A DNA stretch of 34,611 nt, from NCBI GenBank assembly GCA_013388855.1, contig JACAEM010000012.1:1-34611 (forward strand), given 5' to 3'. Under the pieces are notes generated by a model. That model was not told where the DNA came from and did not search any database. It worked only from the letters and a program-made list of their open reading frames with translations. A program made the position numbers and the translations under genes. Numbering within the stretch: the stretch's first letter is position 1; the number at the start of each line of letters is the position of its first letter. Below are positions 1 to 7,903 of this stretch, piece by piece. The DNA is from Chloroflexota bacterium (GTDB taxonomy: Bacteria; Chloroflexota; Anaerolineae; Anaerolineales; Villigracilaceae).

Positions 1-117
<117 letters not shown>

Positions 118-822
118 CAAGTATGGCGGCGTTGGGGAGCGATCCTCAACTGATAACCGACTCATAACGGGGAACCCCTCTTCGGAGGGCAATCCCGTGG
201 GAAGGTCGAGATGCGAGATACCACCCTAGCATACATTGCCGGTTTTTTGGACGGTGATGGAAGCGTAATGTTTCAACTCAAACCGCGTTCAGATTATGCT
301 TACGGATTCCAAATTAAGGTCACACTGGCGTTCTACCAAAAGAAGTCCAATCGCTTCATCCTGGAGTGGTTGAAAGATAACTTGAAAGTGGGCACAGTGC
401 GCGACCGAAACGATGGAATGAGTGAGTATGACATAGAAGGCTTTATGCCGGCGCGACAAGTACTGGCGCTGCTCGAGCCCTATGTTATTCTGAAACGCGA
501 GCAGGTTGAAACAGCGCTACGGTTGATTAGAGAAATAACCAGTCAACCTAATCCCTCCCCAGAAGAATTTCTGGATTGGTGTGCGAAAGTGGAGTCTTTT
601 CAAGCCCTAAACTACACCAAAAAGGGCAAACATACGCTTGCAAGCGTGCAAGCCTTTTTGGCAGGCAAGGGTTATCTTGATCCCCGTAACGACTGAGAAC
701 GCGAACAGAGTTCTCGACAGCGTTCCCTACCTTCGCGAGAAGGTAAATCTATGAGCGTTGTAATACGTCGGCGCCTCGAAAGAGGTGGTGGTATAGTCTG
801 TCTTCAAAGTAATTTGAAGATG
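118..822 (+). mobile_element. Group I intron in 23S rRNA at position L2593, carrying a homing endonuclease gene
   Basis: A 705-base insertion interrupts the 23S gene between U117 and C823. The ends fit group I rules: the 5' exon ends in U and the intron ends in G (822). A candidate guide GCGG at 126-129 pairs with exon CCGU at 114-117, including the U-G wobble. Core elements visible by eye are P4 (ACGGG with CCCGT, about 166-198) enclosing P5 (CCCTC-TTCG-GAGGG), P7 (ACAGA 705-709 with TCTGT 797-801), a P8-like hairpin (TACCTTC...AAGGTA, about 727-745) and a P9-like hairpin (CTTCAA...TTGAAG, about 802-820). The endonuclease ORF starts just after the P4/P5 block, so it probably sits in the P6 loop. 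Subgroup was not determined. Splicing is inferred, not shown. Confidence 0.92.
211..696 (+). CDS. LAGLIDADG homing endonuclease, I-CreI family (161 aa)
   Basis: An intron-encoded site-specific DNA endonuclease that would cut intronless 23S genes and so drive spread of the intron. It has a single LAGLIDADG helix (YIAGFLDGDGS, residues 8-18), so it should act as a homodimer, like I-CreI. Length (161 aa) is close to I-CreI (163 aa). By eye it aligns end to end with I-CreI: the metal-binding Asp of the helix is D16, and the I-CreI active-site Gln47 and Lys98 correspond to Q43 and K95. The C-terminal stretch also aligns (SPEEFLDWC...ALN against SPDKFLEVC...ALN). The start at 211 follows a GGGAAGG stretch about 5-10 bases upstream that may serve as ribosome binding site. 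No frameshift or stop is seen, so it appears intact. Confidence 0.93.
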   Translation: MRDTTLAYIAGFLDGDGSVMFQLKPRSDYAYGFQIKVTLAFYQKKSNRFILEWLKDNLKVGTVRDRNDGMSEYDIEGFMPARQVLALLEPYVILKREQVETALRLIREITSQPNPSPEEFLDWCAKVESFQALNYTKKGKHTLASVQAFLAGKGYLDPRND

Positions 823-1130
<308 letters not shown>

Positions 1131-1203
1131 GTGATGTGGAGAACTTATTACTCTTCCACAAAAAATCTTTTCAGTTGCTGTTCAGCACTGCCATGTGAAA
1201 TAG
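1131..1203 (+). other. 23S-5S transcribed spacer, no tRNA
   Basis: About 73 bases between the 23S and 5S genes. A short inverted repeat TGTGGA...TCCACA (about 1135-1160) could be part of an RNase III-type processing stem. I see no tRNA. Confidence 0.6.
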
Positions 1204-1325
1204 TCCCTTGGTGATTGGAGCGACGGGGGTACACCCGGTAACATCCCGAACCCGGTAGTTAAGTCCGTCAGCGCCGATGGTACTTGGAGGGCGACCTCCT
1301 GGGAGAGTAGGTCATTGCCAAGGGG
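1204..1325 (+). rRNA. rrf: 5S rRNA
   Basis: About 120 bases with a closing stem TCCCTTGG (from 1204) pairing with CCAAGGGG (to 1325). Inside are the typical CCCGAACCCGGTAGTTAAG loop and the GGGAGAGTAGGTC segment near the 3' end. Ends may be off by one or two bases. It is followed at once by a T-rich run (CTTTTCTTTT) that may serve as the end of the rRNA operon. Confidence 0.95.
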
Positions 1326-1352
1326 CTTTTCTTTTAACATTGTGCGTGGGTC

Positions 1353-1381
1353 TTTTCAGCCACGCTTGAATCATGTATAAT
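1353..1381 (+). promoter_or_regulatory. Candidate promoter for rpsU-infA
   Basis: TTTTCA (1353-1358), a 17-base spacer and a perfect TATAAT (1376-1381). The -35 box matches 4 of 6 consensus positions. It lies downstream of 5S and about 180 bases upstream of rpsU, leaving a long leader that contains the hairpin at 1498-1529. Confidence 0.45.
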
Positions 1382-1497
1382 TAGATGCACAGGTTCGGCT
1401 CTCGGATGTGATTACGTCCGATTTTACAAAAGAGGAGTTTGAAGCGTTCTTTTTGATCCATCGATCATTTTGTCGTTTCTTCTTGTTGAATATACCC

Positions 1498-1529
1498 TCG
1501 GCCGAGTCTGTACATCGGCCGATTTTTTT
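1498..1529 (+). terminator. Intrinsic terminator or attenuator in the rpsU leader
   Basis: Two copies of the self-complementary octamer TCGGCCGA (1498-1505 and 1515-1522) can form an 8-bp GC-rich stem with a 9-base loop, followed directly by seven Ts (1523-1529). It is only about 33 bases before the rpsU start and lies downstream of the TATAAT at 1376. It may terminate rRNA readthrough, or act as an attenuator for the ribosomal protein genes. Confidence 0.75.
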
Positions 1530-1562
1530 CGCTACTTCCATGCGGAAAGGAGGTGACTTGTT

Positions 1563-1763
1563 ATGACAGCTGTAAATTTACGCAATGGTGAGTCGCAGGA
1601 CTCCCTCCTCAAACGTTTTCGCAAGAAAGTGGTAAAAAGCGGTGTTTTAAGCACAGTGCGCCGCAAACGCTGGTTCGTTTCCAAGAGCGAACAGCGCCGC
1701 ATGGAAAGGAAGAAAGCAATTCGTCGCATCAAACGACGCACGTTCACCAAAGACGGTGAATAG
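1563..1763 (+). CDS. rpsU: Small ribosomal subunit protein bS21
   Basis: A 66-aa very basic protein of the 30S subunit, involved in initiation at the Shine-Dalgarno interaction. It shows the family pattern: an acidic N-terminal part (NGESQDSLLKRFRKKVVKSG), the VRRKRWF block and a Lys/Arg-rich tail. The start is fixed by an excellent Shine-Dalgarno AAAGGAGGTGA at 1546-1556, spaced about 6 bases from the ATG. It is 12 bases upstream of infA and surely cotranscribed with it. A GC-rich hairpin with T-run just upstream suggests control by termination. The pairing rRNA-rpsU-infA is unusual, since infA is more often next to rpmJ in the spc operon. Confidence 0.95.
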   Translation: MTAVNLRNGESQDSLLKRFRKKVVKSGVLSTVRRKRWFVSKSEQRRMERKKAIRRIKRRTFTKDGE

Positions 1764-1775
1764 AAAGAAGGTAAT

Positions 1776-2024
1776 ATGGCAAAGGAAGAAGATAAAATTC
1801 GGGCAGAAGGTGTAGTGGTCGAGGCTTTACCCGGCACACAGTTTCGTGTCAGGCTGGATAATGGTCATGAGGTCTTGGCTTACCTCTCCGGCAAAATGCG
1901 CAAGCATTACATCCGTATTTTGTTGGGTGATCGTGTCGCCATGGAAATGTCCCCCTATGACCTGACCCGCGCCCGAATCACCTTCCGCCAGCGCAAGACT
2001 ACCCCGGTAGCGGTCGAAGAATAA
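1776..2024 (+). CDS. infA: Translation initiation factor IF-1
   Basis: An 82-aa OB-fold protein that binds the 30S A site during initiation. Recognisable blocks are [20 protein letters not shown], the [15 protein letters not shown] segment and [21 protein letters not shown], matching IF-1 throughout. The C-terminal tail ([11 protein letters not shown]) is longer than in the usual 72-aa protein. The start at 1776 has a modest AGAAGG ribosome binding site. It is the second gene after rpsU and is followed by a strong terminator. Confidence 0.97.
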   Translation: MAKEEDKIRAEGVVVEALPGTQFRVRLDNGHEVLAYLSGKMRKHYIRILLGDRVAMEMSPYDLTRARITFRQRKTTPVAVEE

Positions 2025-2044
2025 TTGCCATACTTACTTGTAGA

Positions 2045-2084
2045 AAACGAATGGGCTCCCGATTTTTCGAGAGCCCATTCGTTT
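2045..2084. terminator. Bidirectional intrinsic terminator between infA and the DHODH-like gene
   Basis: A perfect 14-bp stem (arms 2045-2058 and 2071-2084, AAACGAATGGGCTC and its complement) with a 12-base loop. A/T tracts on both sides let it work for infA (+) and for the convergent gene ending at 2096 (-). Confidence 0.88.
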
Positions 2085-2095
2085 CTTTGATTTCT

Positions 2096-3097
2096 TCACG
2101 GCAGATCGCGGAAAGATCCAAGCACCTTCATGTAATTTGCCCGTTCGAATGCAGCAGGTTCTTTGACTGACTTTTGACTCATACTGCCCTGCATCTGCCG
2201 AATGGATTCATACTCATGTTCTTTCATCCATGCTTCCAATGCGCTCAAAATTTGATCCACCGACTGCTCACCGTTATGAAGAAGCCCGGATGCCATCATG
2301 GCAACTTTGGCGCCAGACATCATGGCTTTCACCACATCGGTATGGGAATGAACGCCGCTGGTCAAGGCAAAGTCAGTCTTGAACTGTCCGCTTAGGATCG
2401 AGATCCAGCGAAGAGGGAGACGGATTTCGGCGGGTGTGCTCAGGTCAAGGCTGTGAACGATCTCCAGTTCTTCGAGATCGAAATCGGGTTGGTAGAAGCG
2501 GTTGAAGAGAACGAAACCATCCGCGCCTGCATCCACGAGCCGCTTCACAAAATTGGGAATGGATGTAACGAACGGACTGATCTTCACCGCCAGCGGAATC
2601 TTGATGGCGGATTTGACCTCCGCCACCAGATCGACTTGCATATCTTCGATATCCCCCGATGTCATATCGGGGTCGGTGGAAATGAAGTACAAGTTCAATT
2701 CGAGCGCATCCGCACCGGCTTCCTCGATCTTGCGCGCATAATTCGTCCAGCCGCCTTTGGAGACGCCATTTAAACTTCCGATCACAGGGACGCTAACAGC
2801 CTTCTTCAGCCCCGCCACTTGGTTTAGATACTTTTCCGGGCTGACGGCATACATGCCGCCATCCGGCAGATAGGAAAGCGCTTCCGGGAAGGATTCCGCG
2901 CCGCGATTCAAATAGTGATCAAGTTCCAGACTCTCCTGGATGATCTGTTCCTCGAAGAGTGAGAACATCACAATAGCCCCAATCCCGGCTTCGTCCAGTT
3001 TTTTTGCGCGGTCCAGTTTCTTGGAAAGGGGGGACGCTGAGGCTACGATCGGGTTTCGTAATTTTAGACCAAGATAAGTTGTAGAAAGATCGGTCAT
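2096..3097 (-). CDS. Dihydroorotate dehydrogenase-like FMN protein, PFOR-associated
   Basis: A TIM-barrel flavoprotein of the dihydroorotate dehydrogenase superfamily. It shows the N-terminal STTYLGLKLRNPIVASASPLS block, the ALELNLYF strand and the IPLAVKISPF strand carrying the conserved Lys. The C-terminal phosphate-binding part reads SGVHSHTDVVKAMMSGAKVAMMAS. The usual class 1 catalytic Cys motif is not evident, and no pyrimidine genes are nearby, so true dihydroorotate oxidation is doubtful. Relatives of this type often sit beside nifJ, as here (57 bases downstream of the PFOR stop). I set the start at 3097, because GGAGA lies 6 bases upstream; the in-frame ATG four codons earlier (3109) has no ribosome binding site. 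The reaction is unknown. Confidence 0.85.
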   Translation of the reverse strand: MTDLSTTYLGLKLRNPIVASASPLSKKLDRAKKLDEAGIGAIVMFSLFEEQIIQESLELDHYLNRGAESFPEALSYLPDGGMYAVSPEKYLNQVAGLKKAVSVPVIGSLNGVSKGGWTNYARKIEEAGADALELNLYFISTDPDMTSGDIEDMQVDLVAEVKSAIKIPLAVKISPFVTSIPNFVKRLVDAGADGFVLFNRFYQPDFDLEELEIVHSLDLSTPAEIRLPLRWISILSGQFKTDFALTSGVHSHTDVVKAMMSGAKVAMMASGLLHNGEQSVDQILSALEAWMKEHEYESIRQMQGSMSQKSVKEPAAFERANYMKVLGSFRDLP

Positions 3098-3166
3098 GGT
3101 AGTCTCCATTCGATTAAGTAGACGGCGGGGTCCTTGTCTGTCCGACCACCGCCGTCATATTAAATC

Positions 3167-6100
3167 TTATTCCTTGTTGTTGCCATTGTAGTGCATTGCT
3201 GCCATCTGTTTATACAGTGTCCAGCGTGATTTGGCGTCGTGCTCGGCTTCCTTCATGAGAGCTTCAGCACGTTCCTCGTCCATTTGTGTGAGCATCTTGT
3301 AACGGGTCTCGTTATACGCGTACTGGGAGAACGGGATGGTCGGTTCCTTCGACTCGATTACGAGCGGATTCTGTCCCTGTTCGGCAAGGCGCGGATCATA
3401 GCGGTACATGGGCCAATGACCGGACTGGACGGCGAGTTTCTGCTGTTCAAGACCCTTCGCCATATCGTAGCCGTGGGCAATACAGTGGCTGTAGGCGATG
3501 ATCAGCGATGGGCCATCGTAGGACTCTGCCTCAAGGAACGCTCGAAGCGTTTGTTGATCGTTGGCGCCCATCGCCACATGAGCGACGTATACATACCCAT
3601 AGGACATCGCGATCAAACCAAGGTCCTTCTTGGGCATGCCCTTCCCGCCCATGGCAAACTTGGCGACTGCGGCGCGCGGCGTGGATTTGCTCGCCTGACC
3701 GCCTGTGTTGGAATATACTTCGGTATCGAGCACCAGAATATTGACATTGCGCCCACTGGCGAGTACATGGTCCAGGCCGCCATACCCGATGTCGTACGCC
3801 CAGCCGTCGCCGCCAATGATCCACACGGATTTCTTGACAAGACTGTCCGCAATACTGACCAAATCTTTGGCGCGGTTGTCGCTGGATTTACCAAGTCTTT
3901 TCTTCAATTCAGCAACACGTTCGCGCTGGGCATCGATTCCGGCTTCGTCATCCTGCCTGGCGTTCAAGATTGCATCCACGAATTCCTTGCCAAGTTCCTT
4001 CTCGAAGGCGACGAGTAACTCGCGGGCGTATTCGTTCTGTTTGTCAATTGTCAGGCGCATACCTAGACCGAATTCTGCATTGTCTTCAAATAGCGAGTTC
4101 GACCAGGCGGGACCGCGTCCCTTCGAATCCACTGCCCACGGGGTGGTCGGCAGGTTGCCGCCATAGATGGACGAACAACCGGTGGCATTGGCGATCACCG
4201 CGCGGTCACCGAACAACTGCGAGACGAGTTTGACGTACGGAGTTTCACCGCAGCCGGCGCAGGCTCCGGAGAATTCAAACAACGGGCGCAGCAATTGTGA
4301 ATTCTTGATGGTCGAGGGGTTGATCAACTTGCGGTCGAGGTCGGGGATATCCATGAAGAAATCCCAATTCTTGGCTTCCTGTTCTCGAAGAGGCGGCTGC
4401 GCTTCCATGTTGATGGCTTTACGCCCAACCTGGGCCTTGTCCTTGACCGGGCAGACTTCCACACACAGGGTACAACCGGTACAGTCCTCCGGAGCGACTT
4501 GGACGGTGTAAGCATAGCCGGTCGAAAATTCCTTGAACTTCGACGGCATATGTTTGAAAGTTTCAGGAGCATTTGCCAGCAATTTCTCATCATAGACTTT
4601 ATGGCGGATGACCGCGTGCGGACATACCATCACGCACTTGCCGCATTGGATGCACAAATCCGGCTCCCAAACGGGGATTTCCAACGCGATGTTGCGCTTC
4701 TCCCATTGTGTCGTGCCGGTGGGGAAGGTGCCATCGACAGGGAAGGCAGAGACAGGGATGTTATCGCCGTTGGCACGAATGATCTCACCGAGAACATTGC
4801 GGACAAATTCGGGCGCTTCCGCCGGGACTGCTTGTCGGCGCGTGATCTTGGAAGTGATCTTCGCCGGGACTTTTACCTCATACAAATTGGCAAGAGTGCT
4901 GTCCACAGCATCGAAGTTCTTCTTGACGACAGCTTCCCCGCGCTTGCCATAGGTCTTTTCAATGGAGCGCTTAATCTCGGCGATGGCGGCTTCGCGCGGC
5001 AGGATTCCGCTGATGGCGAAGAAGGCTGTTTGCATGATGGTGTTCATCCGTCCGCCCATGCCGGTCTTTTCAGCCACTTCGTAACCGTTGATGACGTAGA
5101 ACTTGAGCTCCTTCTCGATGATATCCTTCTGGACTTCAACGGGAAGGTGATCCCATACTTCGTCGGGGCCATAAAGGCTGTTGAGCAGGAATGTAGCGCC
5201 CTTCTTGGCGTATTTGAGCATGTCCACGCGCTCGAGGAAGGAGAATTGATGACAGGCAACGAAATTCGCCTGGTTCAATTCAATAAGATACGGAGCACGG
5301 ATCGGCTGAGGTCCGAAACGCAAGTGCGACATGGTCACGGTGCCGGATTTCTTCGAGTCGTAGTAAAAGTAACCCTGGGCAAAGTTGTCAGTCTCTTCAC
5401 CGATGATCTTGATGGAGTTCTTGTTCGCGCCGACTGTCCCGTCTGCGCCGAGTCCGAAGAACACACAACTTACGACGCCCTCCGGTTCGATTATGAAAGA
5501 CGGGTCAAAGTCCAGGCTGGTGTGAGCCACATCATCGTTAATGCCGACGGTGAAGTGATTCTTGGGCTCGGCTTTCTTCATTTCGTCCAGCACTGCTTTG
5601 ACCATGGCGGGAGTAAATTCCTTGGAGGAAAGTCCATAGCGTCCGCCGATGGTTCTAATATTTGAACGCCTGCCTTCGACAAGGGCGTTGACTACATCAA
5701 GGTAGAGAGGCTCGCCGGAAGCGCCGGGTTCCTTGGTGCGGTCCAGTACAGCGACAGACTTGACACTTTGCGGAACTGCCTTGACGAAATGTTCCACTGA
5801 GAAGGGGCGGTACAAACGAACGAGGATGGCGCCAACCTTTTCACCTTTGGAAGCGAGATACTTGACAGTTTCCACCACAGTCTCACCGCCGGAACCCATG
5901 ATTACAACCACGCGTTCGGCGTCGGGATCGCCGTAGTAATCGAACAGGTTATAGTGGCGACCTGTCACCTGGGCAAACTTGTCCATGGCTTCCTGGGTGA
6001 TGCCAGGGACAGCCTCGTAATATGGGTTGACCGCCTCGCGCATCTGGAAGTAGACATCGGGGTTCTGGGCGGAGCCGCGCAGAACAGGATGCTCCGGGTT

Positions 6101-6724
6101 GAGGGCACGCGCCCGGTGAGCGCGGATCAACTCCTCGTCCAGAATGGAGCGGAGGTCGTCATCCGAAAGCTGGAAGATCTTGTTGACTTCATGGGAGGTG
6201 CGGAAGCCGTCGAAGAAATGCAGGAACGGGACGCGCGCCTTGAGGGTGGCTGCCATGGAGATGGCGGCAAAGTCGTGCGCTTCCTGCACGGAACCGGAGG
6301 AAAGCAATGCCCAACCGGTCTGGCGGACAGCCATCACATCCTGATGGTCGCCGTAAATGGAAAGGGCGTGCGCGGCGATGGCGCGTGCGGCAACATGGAA
6401 GACCGTGCTGGTGAGTTCACCGGCGATCTTGTACATGTTGGGGATCATAAGAAGCAACCCTTGCGACGCTGTAAAGGTGGTAGTGAGCGCACCGGTTTGG
6501 AGCGCGCCATGGACAGCTCCTGCCGCGCCGCCTTCAGACTGCATCTCGATCACAAGCGGAACGGTGCCCCAGAGATTCTTTTTACCTTTGGCTGACCATT
6601 CGTCCGAAAACTCGCCCATGCCCGAAGACGGGGTAATCGGATAAATGGCGATCACTTCGCTCGTACGGTGAGCGACGGAGGCCGTGGCTTCATTGCCGTC
6701 GATCATAATGACTTGTTTTTTCAT
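3167..6724 (-). CDS. nifJ: Pyruvate:ferredoxin (flavodoxin) oxidoreductase, single-chain
   Basis: A cytoplasmic 1185-aa enzyme that converts pyruvate and CoA to acetyl-CoA and CO2 and passes electrons to ferredoxin. All domains are fused in the usual order. The pyruvate-binding domain has YPITPSSGMGE near residue 28. The gamma domain has GLGADGTVGANKN near 430. Two [4Fe-4S] ferredoxin motifs follow (CIQCGKCVMVCP near 690, CTGCTLCVEVCP near 750). The proximal cluster Cys pair is in CAGCGETPY near 825. The TPP-binding GDGWAYDIGYGG lies near 970, with the NTGGQ block after it. Length is normal for the family. AGAAGGAG lies 7 bases before the ATG. It probably forms an operon with the DHODH-like gene downstream. 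It implies anaerobic acetyl-CoA metabolism. Confidence 0.97.
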   Translation of the reverse strand: MKKQVIMIDGNEATASVAHRTSEVIAIYPITPSSGMGEFSDEWSAKGKKNLWGTVPLVIEMQSEGGAAGAVHGALQTGALTTTFTASQGLLLMIPNMYKIAGELTSTVFHVAARAIAAHALSIYGDHQDVMAVRQTGWALLSSGSVQEAHDFAAISMAATLKARVPFLHFFDGFRTSHEVNKIFQLSDDDLRSILDEELIRAHRARALNPEHPVLRGSAQNPDVYFQMREAVNPYYEAVPGITQEAMDKFAQVTGRHYNLFDYYGDPDAERVVVIMGSGGETVVETVKYLASKGEKVGAILVRLYRPFSVEHFVKAVPQSVKSVAVLDRTKEPGASGEPLYLDVVNALVEGRRSNIRTIGGRYGLSSKEFTPAMVKAVLDEMKKAEPKNHFTVGINDDVAHTSLDFDPSFIIEPEGVVSCVFFGLGADGTVGANKNSIKIIGEETDNFAQGYFYYDSKKSGTVTMSHLRFGPQPIRAPYLIELNQANFVACHQFSFLERVDMLKYAKKGATFLLNSLYGPDEVWDHLPVEVQKDIIEKELKFYVINGYEVAEKTGMGGRMNTIMQTAFFAISGILPREAAIAEIKRSIEKTYGKRGEAVVKKNFDAVDSTLANLYEVKVPAKITSKITRRQAVPAEAPEFVRNVLGEIIRANGDNIPVSAFPVDGTFPTGTTQWEKRNIALEIPVWEPDLCIQCGKCVMVCPHAVIRHKVYDEKLLANAPETFKHMPSKFKEFSTGYAYTVQVAPEDCTGCTLCVEVCPVKDKAQVGRKAINMEAQPPLREQEAKNWDFFMDIPDLDRKLINPSTIKNSQLLRPLFEFSGACAGCGETPYVKLVSQLFGDRAVIANATGCSSIYGGNLPTTPWAVDSKGRGPAWSNSLFEDNAEFGLGMRLTIDKQNEYARELLVAFEKELGKEFVDAILNARQDDEAGIDAQRERVAELKKRLGKSSDNRAKDLVSIADSLVKKSVWIIGGDGWAYDIGYGGLDHVLASGRNVNILVLDTEVYSNTGGQASKSTPRAAVAKFAMGGKGMPKKDLGLIAMSYGYVYVAHVAMGANDQQTLRAFLEAESYDGPSLIIAYSHCIAHGYDMAKGLEQQKLAVQSGHWPMYRYDPRLAEQGQNPLVIESKEPTIPFSQYAYNETRYKMLTQMDEERAEALMKEAEHDAKSRWTLYKQMAAMHYNGNNKE

Positions 6725-6866
6725 GCTAACTCCTTCTGAATCAGGCGCAAAACCTGTGAAATTCTCTATCCTGACAAGTTTATCCCCGTTGACCTCTGGA
6801 AGTTAGTTATGAATGACTTAAATACCCGTGCCTGTTGTCATATTTCGGACAAAAATAGTAGGAATG

Positions 6867-6898
6867 AAAAAACAGGAGCGTTCTTGCTCCTGTTTTTT
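6867..6898 (-). terminator. Intrinsic terminator after the Nudix/DUF4406 pair
   Basis: A 13-bp stem (6867-6879 with 6886-6898, core CAGGAGC/GCTCCTG) with a 6-base loop, flanked by A and T runs. It starts 5 bases after the stop at 6904 on the minus strand and insulates nifJ from upstream transcription. Confidence 0.85.
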
Positions 6899-6903
6899 GC
6901 GTT

Positions 6904-7263
6904 TTATCTATTTTGCGGGTGAAATTTCTTCAAGACTCCCGTAAACTTGCAAACCATTTTTCGCGCCACTTCCACCATCAAATCGGCGCCTTTCGATTCG
7001 CCGCCGACCCTGAGCACGGCATCACATTTTTCCAAGAGCCGTTCCGCGATGGGATGGAATATTTCATTGAACGCTTCATCCCCAACCTGTTTTGATCCCG
7101 CCAAATGAACAAGCGGCAGGGCGAACCATTCGCCCAACACGGGGATGTGCCCCATGCGGAAAATGGGAAGAGCGTACGCTTCCATCGCCCGAACGTTTGC
7201 CTCCATTTTCCCGGGGTCATCTCCTGTCCCGGAGCGATACGGACCAGCAATAAGGATCATCAT
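6904..7263 (-). CDS. DUF4406-like (nucleoside 2-deoxyribosyltransferase-fold) protein
   Basis: A protein of about 119 aa beginning MMILIAGPYRSGTGDDP; the longer open frame upstream (to 7407) is antisense-like sequence inside the Nudix gene. The N-terminal strand plus AGPY motif, the NVRAMEAYALPIFRMGHIPVLGEW segment and the later CDAVLRVGGESKGADLMVEVA segment match the Rossmann-like DUF4406 / nucleoside 2-deoxyribosyltransferase group. The enzymatic role is unknown. The start (7263 or 7260, tandem ATGs) follows the Nudix stop by about 4 bases, so translation is probably coupled. Pairing with an ADP-ribose hydrolase suggests a job in nucleotide or N-glycoside salvage; this is inference. Confidence 0.75.
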   Translation of the reverse strand: MMILIAGPYRSGTGDDPGKMEANVRAMEAYALPIFRMGHIPVLGEWFALPLVHLAGSKQVGDEAFNEIFHPIAERLLEKCDAVLRVGGESKGADLMVEVARKMVCKFTGVLKKFHPQNR

Positions 7264-7267
7264 CGAT

Positions 7268-7807
7268 TTAGCCAAGATACTTCTCCAAATGAGGTCTTGC
7301 CAATAGCAACGCCGCCAGGGATTTGGCATCCGGCATCTCGCCGCGTTCTGCCATTGCCAACGCCTCCTTAACAGGCATCTTTTCCACGGAAAGAAATTCA
7401 TCTGCATCGGGGTCGAGTGGATTGTGACTCAACGCTGTTGCTAGAAACACTCCCATGAATTCGGTGGAGTAACCCGGCGCTAGATAAAACTCACCGACCT
7501 TTTCAAGTTTGCCGGCTTCCATACCCGTCTCTTCTCGGATTTCGCGCGCGGCGCATTCTTCGTAGGGCTCACTGCTATCACGCGTCCCGGCGGGAAGTTC
7601 CAGCAGATCCATGCCTGCCGCATGACGATACTGACGTACAAAGAGCATATTCCCATCCGCATCGATGGGAATGACGACCACCGAGCCGCCGTGCTCGATG
7701 ATCTCCAATCTTGTTTCGCGCCCATCCGGTGTCTTGAGCAGGTCGCGTCGAAGCTTGAAAGTGCGTCCCTGCAGGAGTGTTTCTGAACGGATCAATTCAA
7801 AAGGCAT
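7268..7807 (-). CDS. Nudix hydrolase, ADP-ribose pyrophosphatase type
   Basis: A protein of about 180 aa that probably hydrolyses ADP-ribose or a related nucleoside diphosphate derivative. The Nudix box is complete: G74, E80, R88-E89, E92-E93, G95, in the order GX5EX7REUXEEXGU. The block IPIDADGNMLFVRQYRHAAG before it, and ELPAG directly in front of the box, are typical of ADP-ribose pyrophosphatases. I chose the ATG at 7807 (MPFELIRSE), because AAGGA lies about 8 bases upstream; the open frame extends 20 codons further without support. It is first in a two-gene unit with the DUF4406-like gene. Confidence 0.9.
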   Translation of the reverse strand: MPFELIRSETLLQGRTFKLRRDLLKTPDGRETRLEIIEHGGSVVVIPIDADGNMLFVRQYRHAAGMDLLELPAGTRDSSEPYEECAAREIREETGMEAGKLEKVGEFYLAPGYSTEFMGVFLATALSHNPLDPDADEFLSVEKMPVKEALAMAERGEMPDAKSLAALLLARPHLEKYLG

Positions 7808-7850
7808 GGTATTTTCCTTGGGAAGGGATGAATGCGTGAGCCGATTATAT

Positions 7851-7884
7851 GACAAAAGCCCAAGCACGCGCCTGGGCTTTTGTC
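7851..7884 (-). terminator. Intrinsic terminator after the LysM gene
   Basis: A perfect 12-bp stem (7851-7862 with 7873-7884, GACAAAAGCCCA and complement) with a 10-base loop, lying between the LysM stop (7904) and the Nudix start (7807). The minus-strand arm ends in a short T-rich stretch. A TATAAT on the minus strand (7849-7844) sits right beside it, with no clear -35 box. Confidence 0.75.
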
Positions 7885-7903
7885 CATACGTCGTGTGGTC
7901 AGA

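Noticed and set aside
1439-1456. Leader peptide (TTG start, five codons) before rpsU
   Set aside because: Too short to support on its own; mentioned only as part of the attenuator idea.
4499-5665. 388-aa plus-strand ORF
   Set aside because: It lies wholly opposite nifJ, shows no recognisable motif, and follows from codon bias of the true gene.
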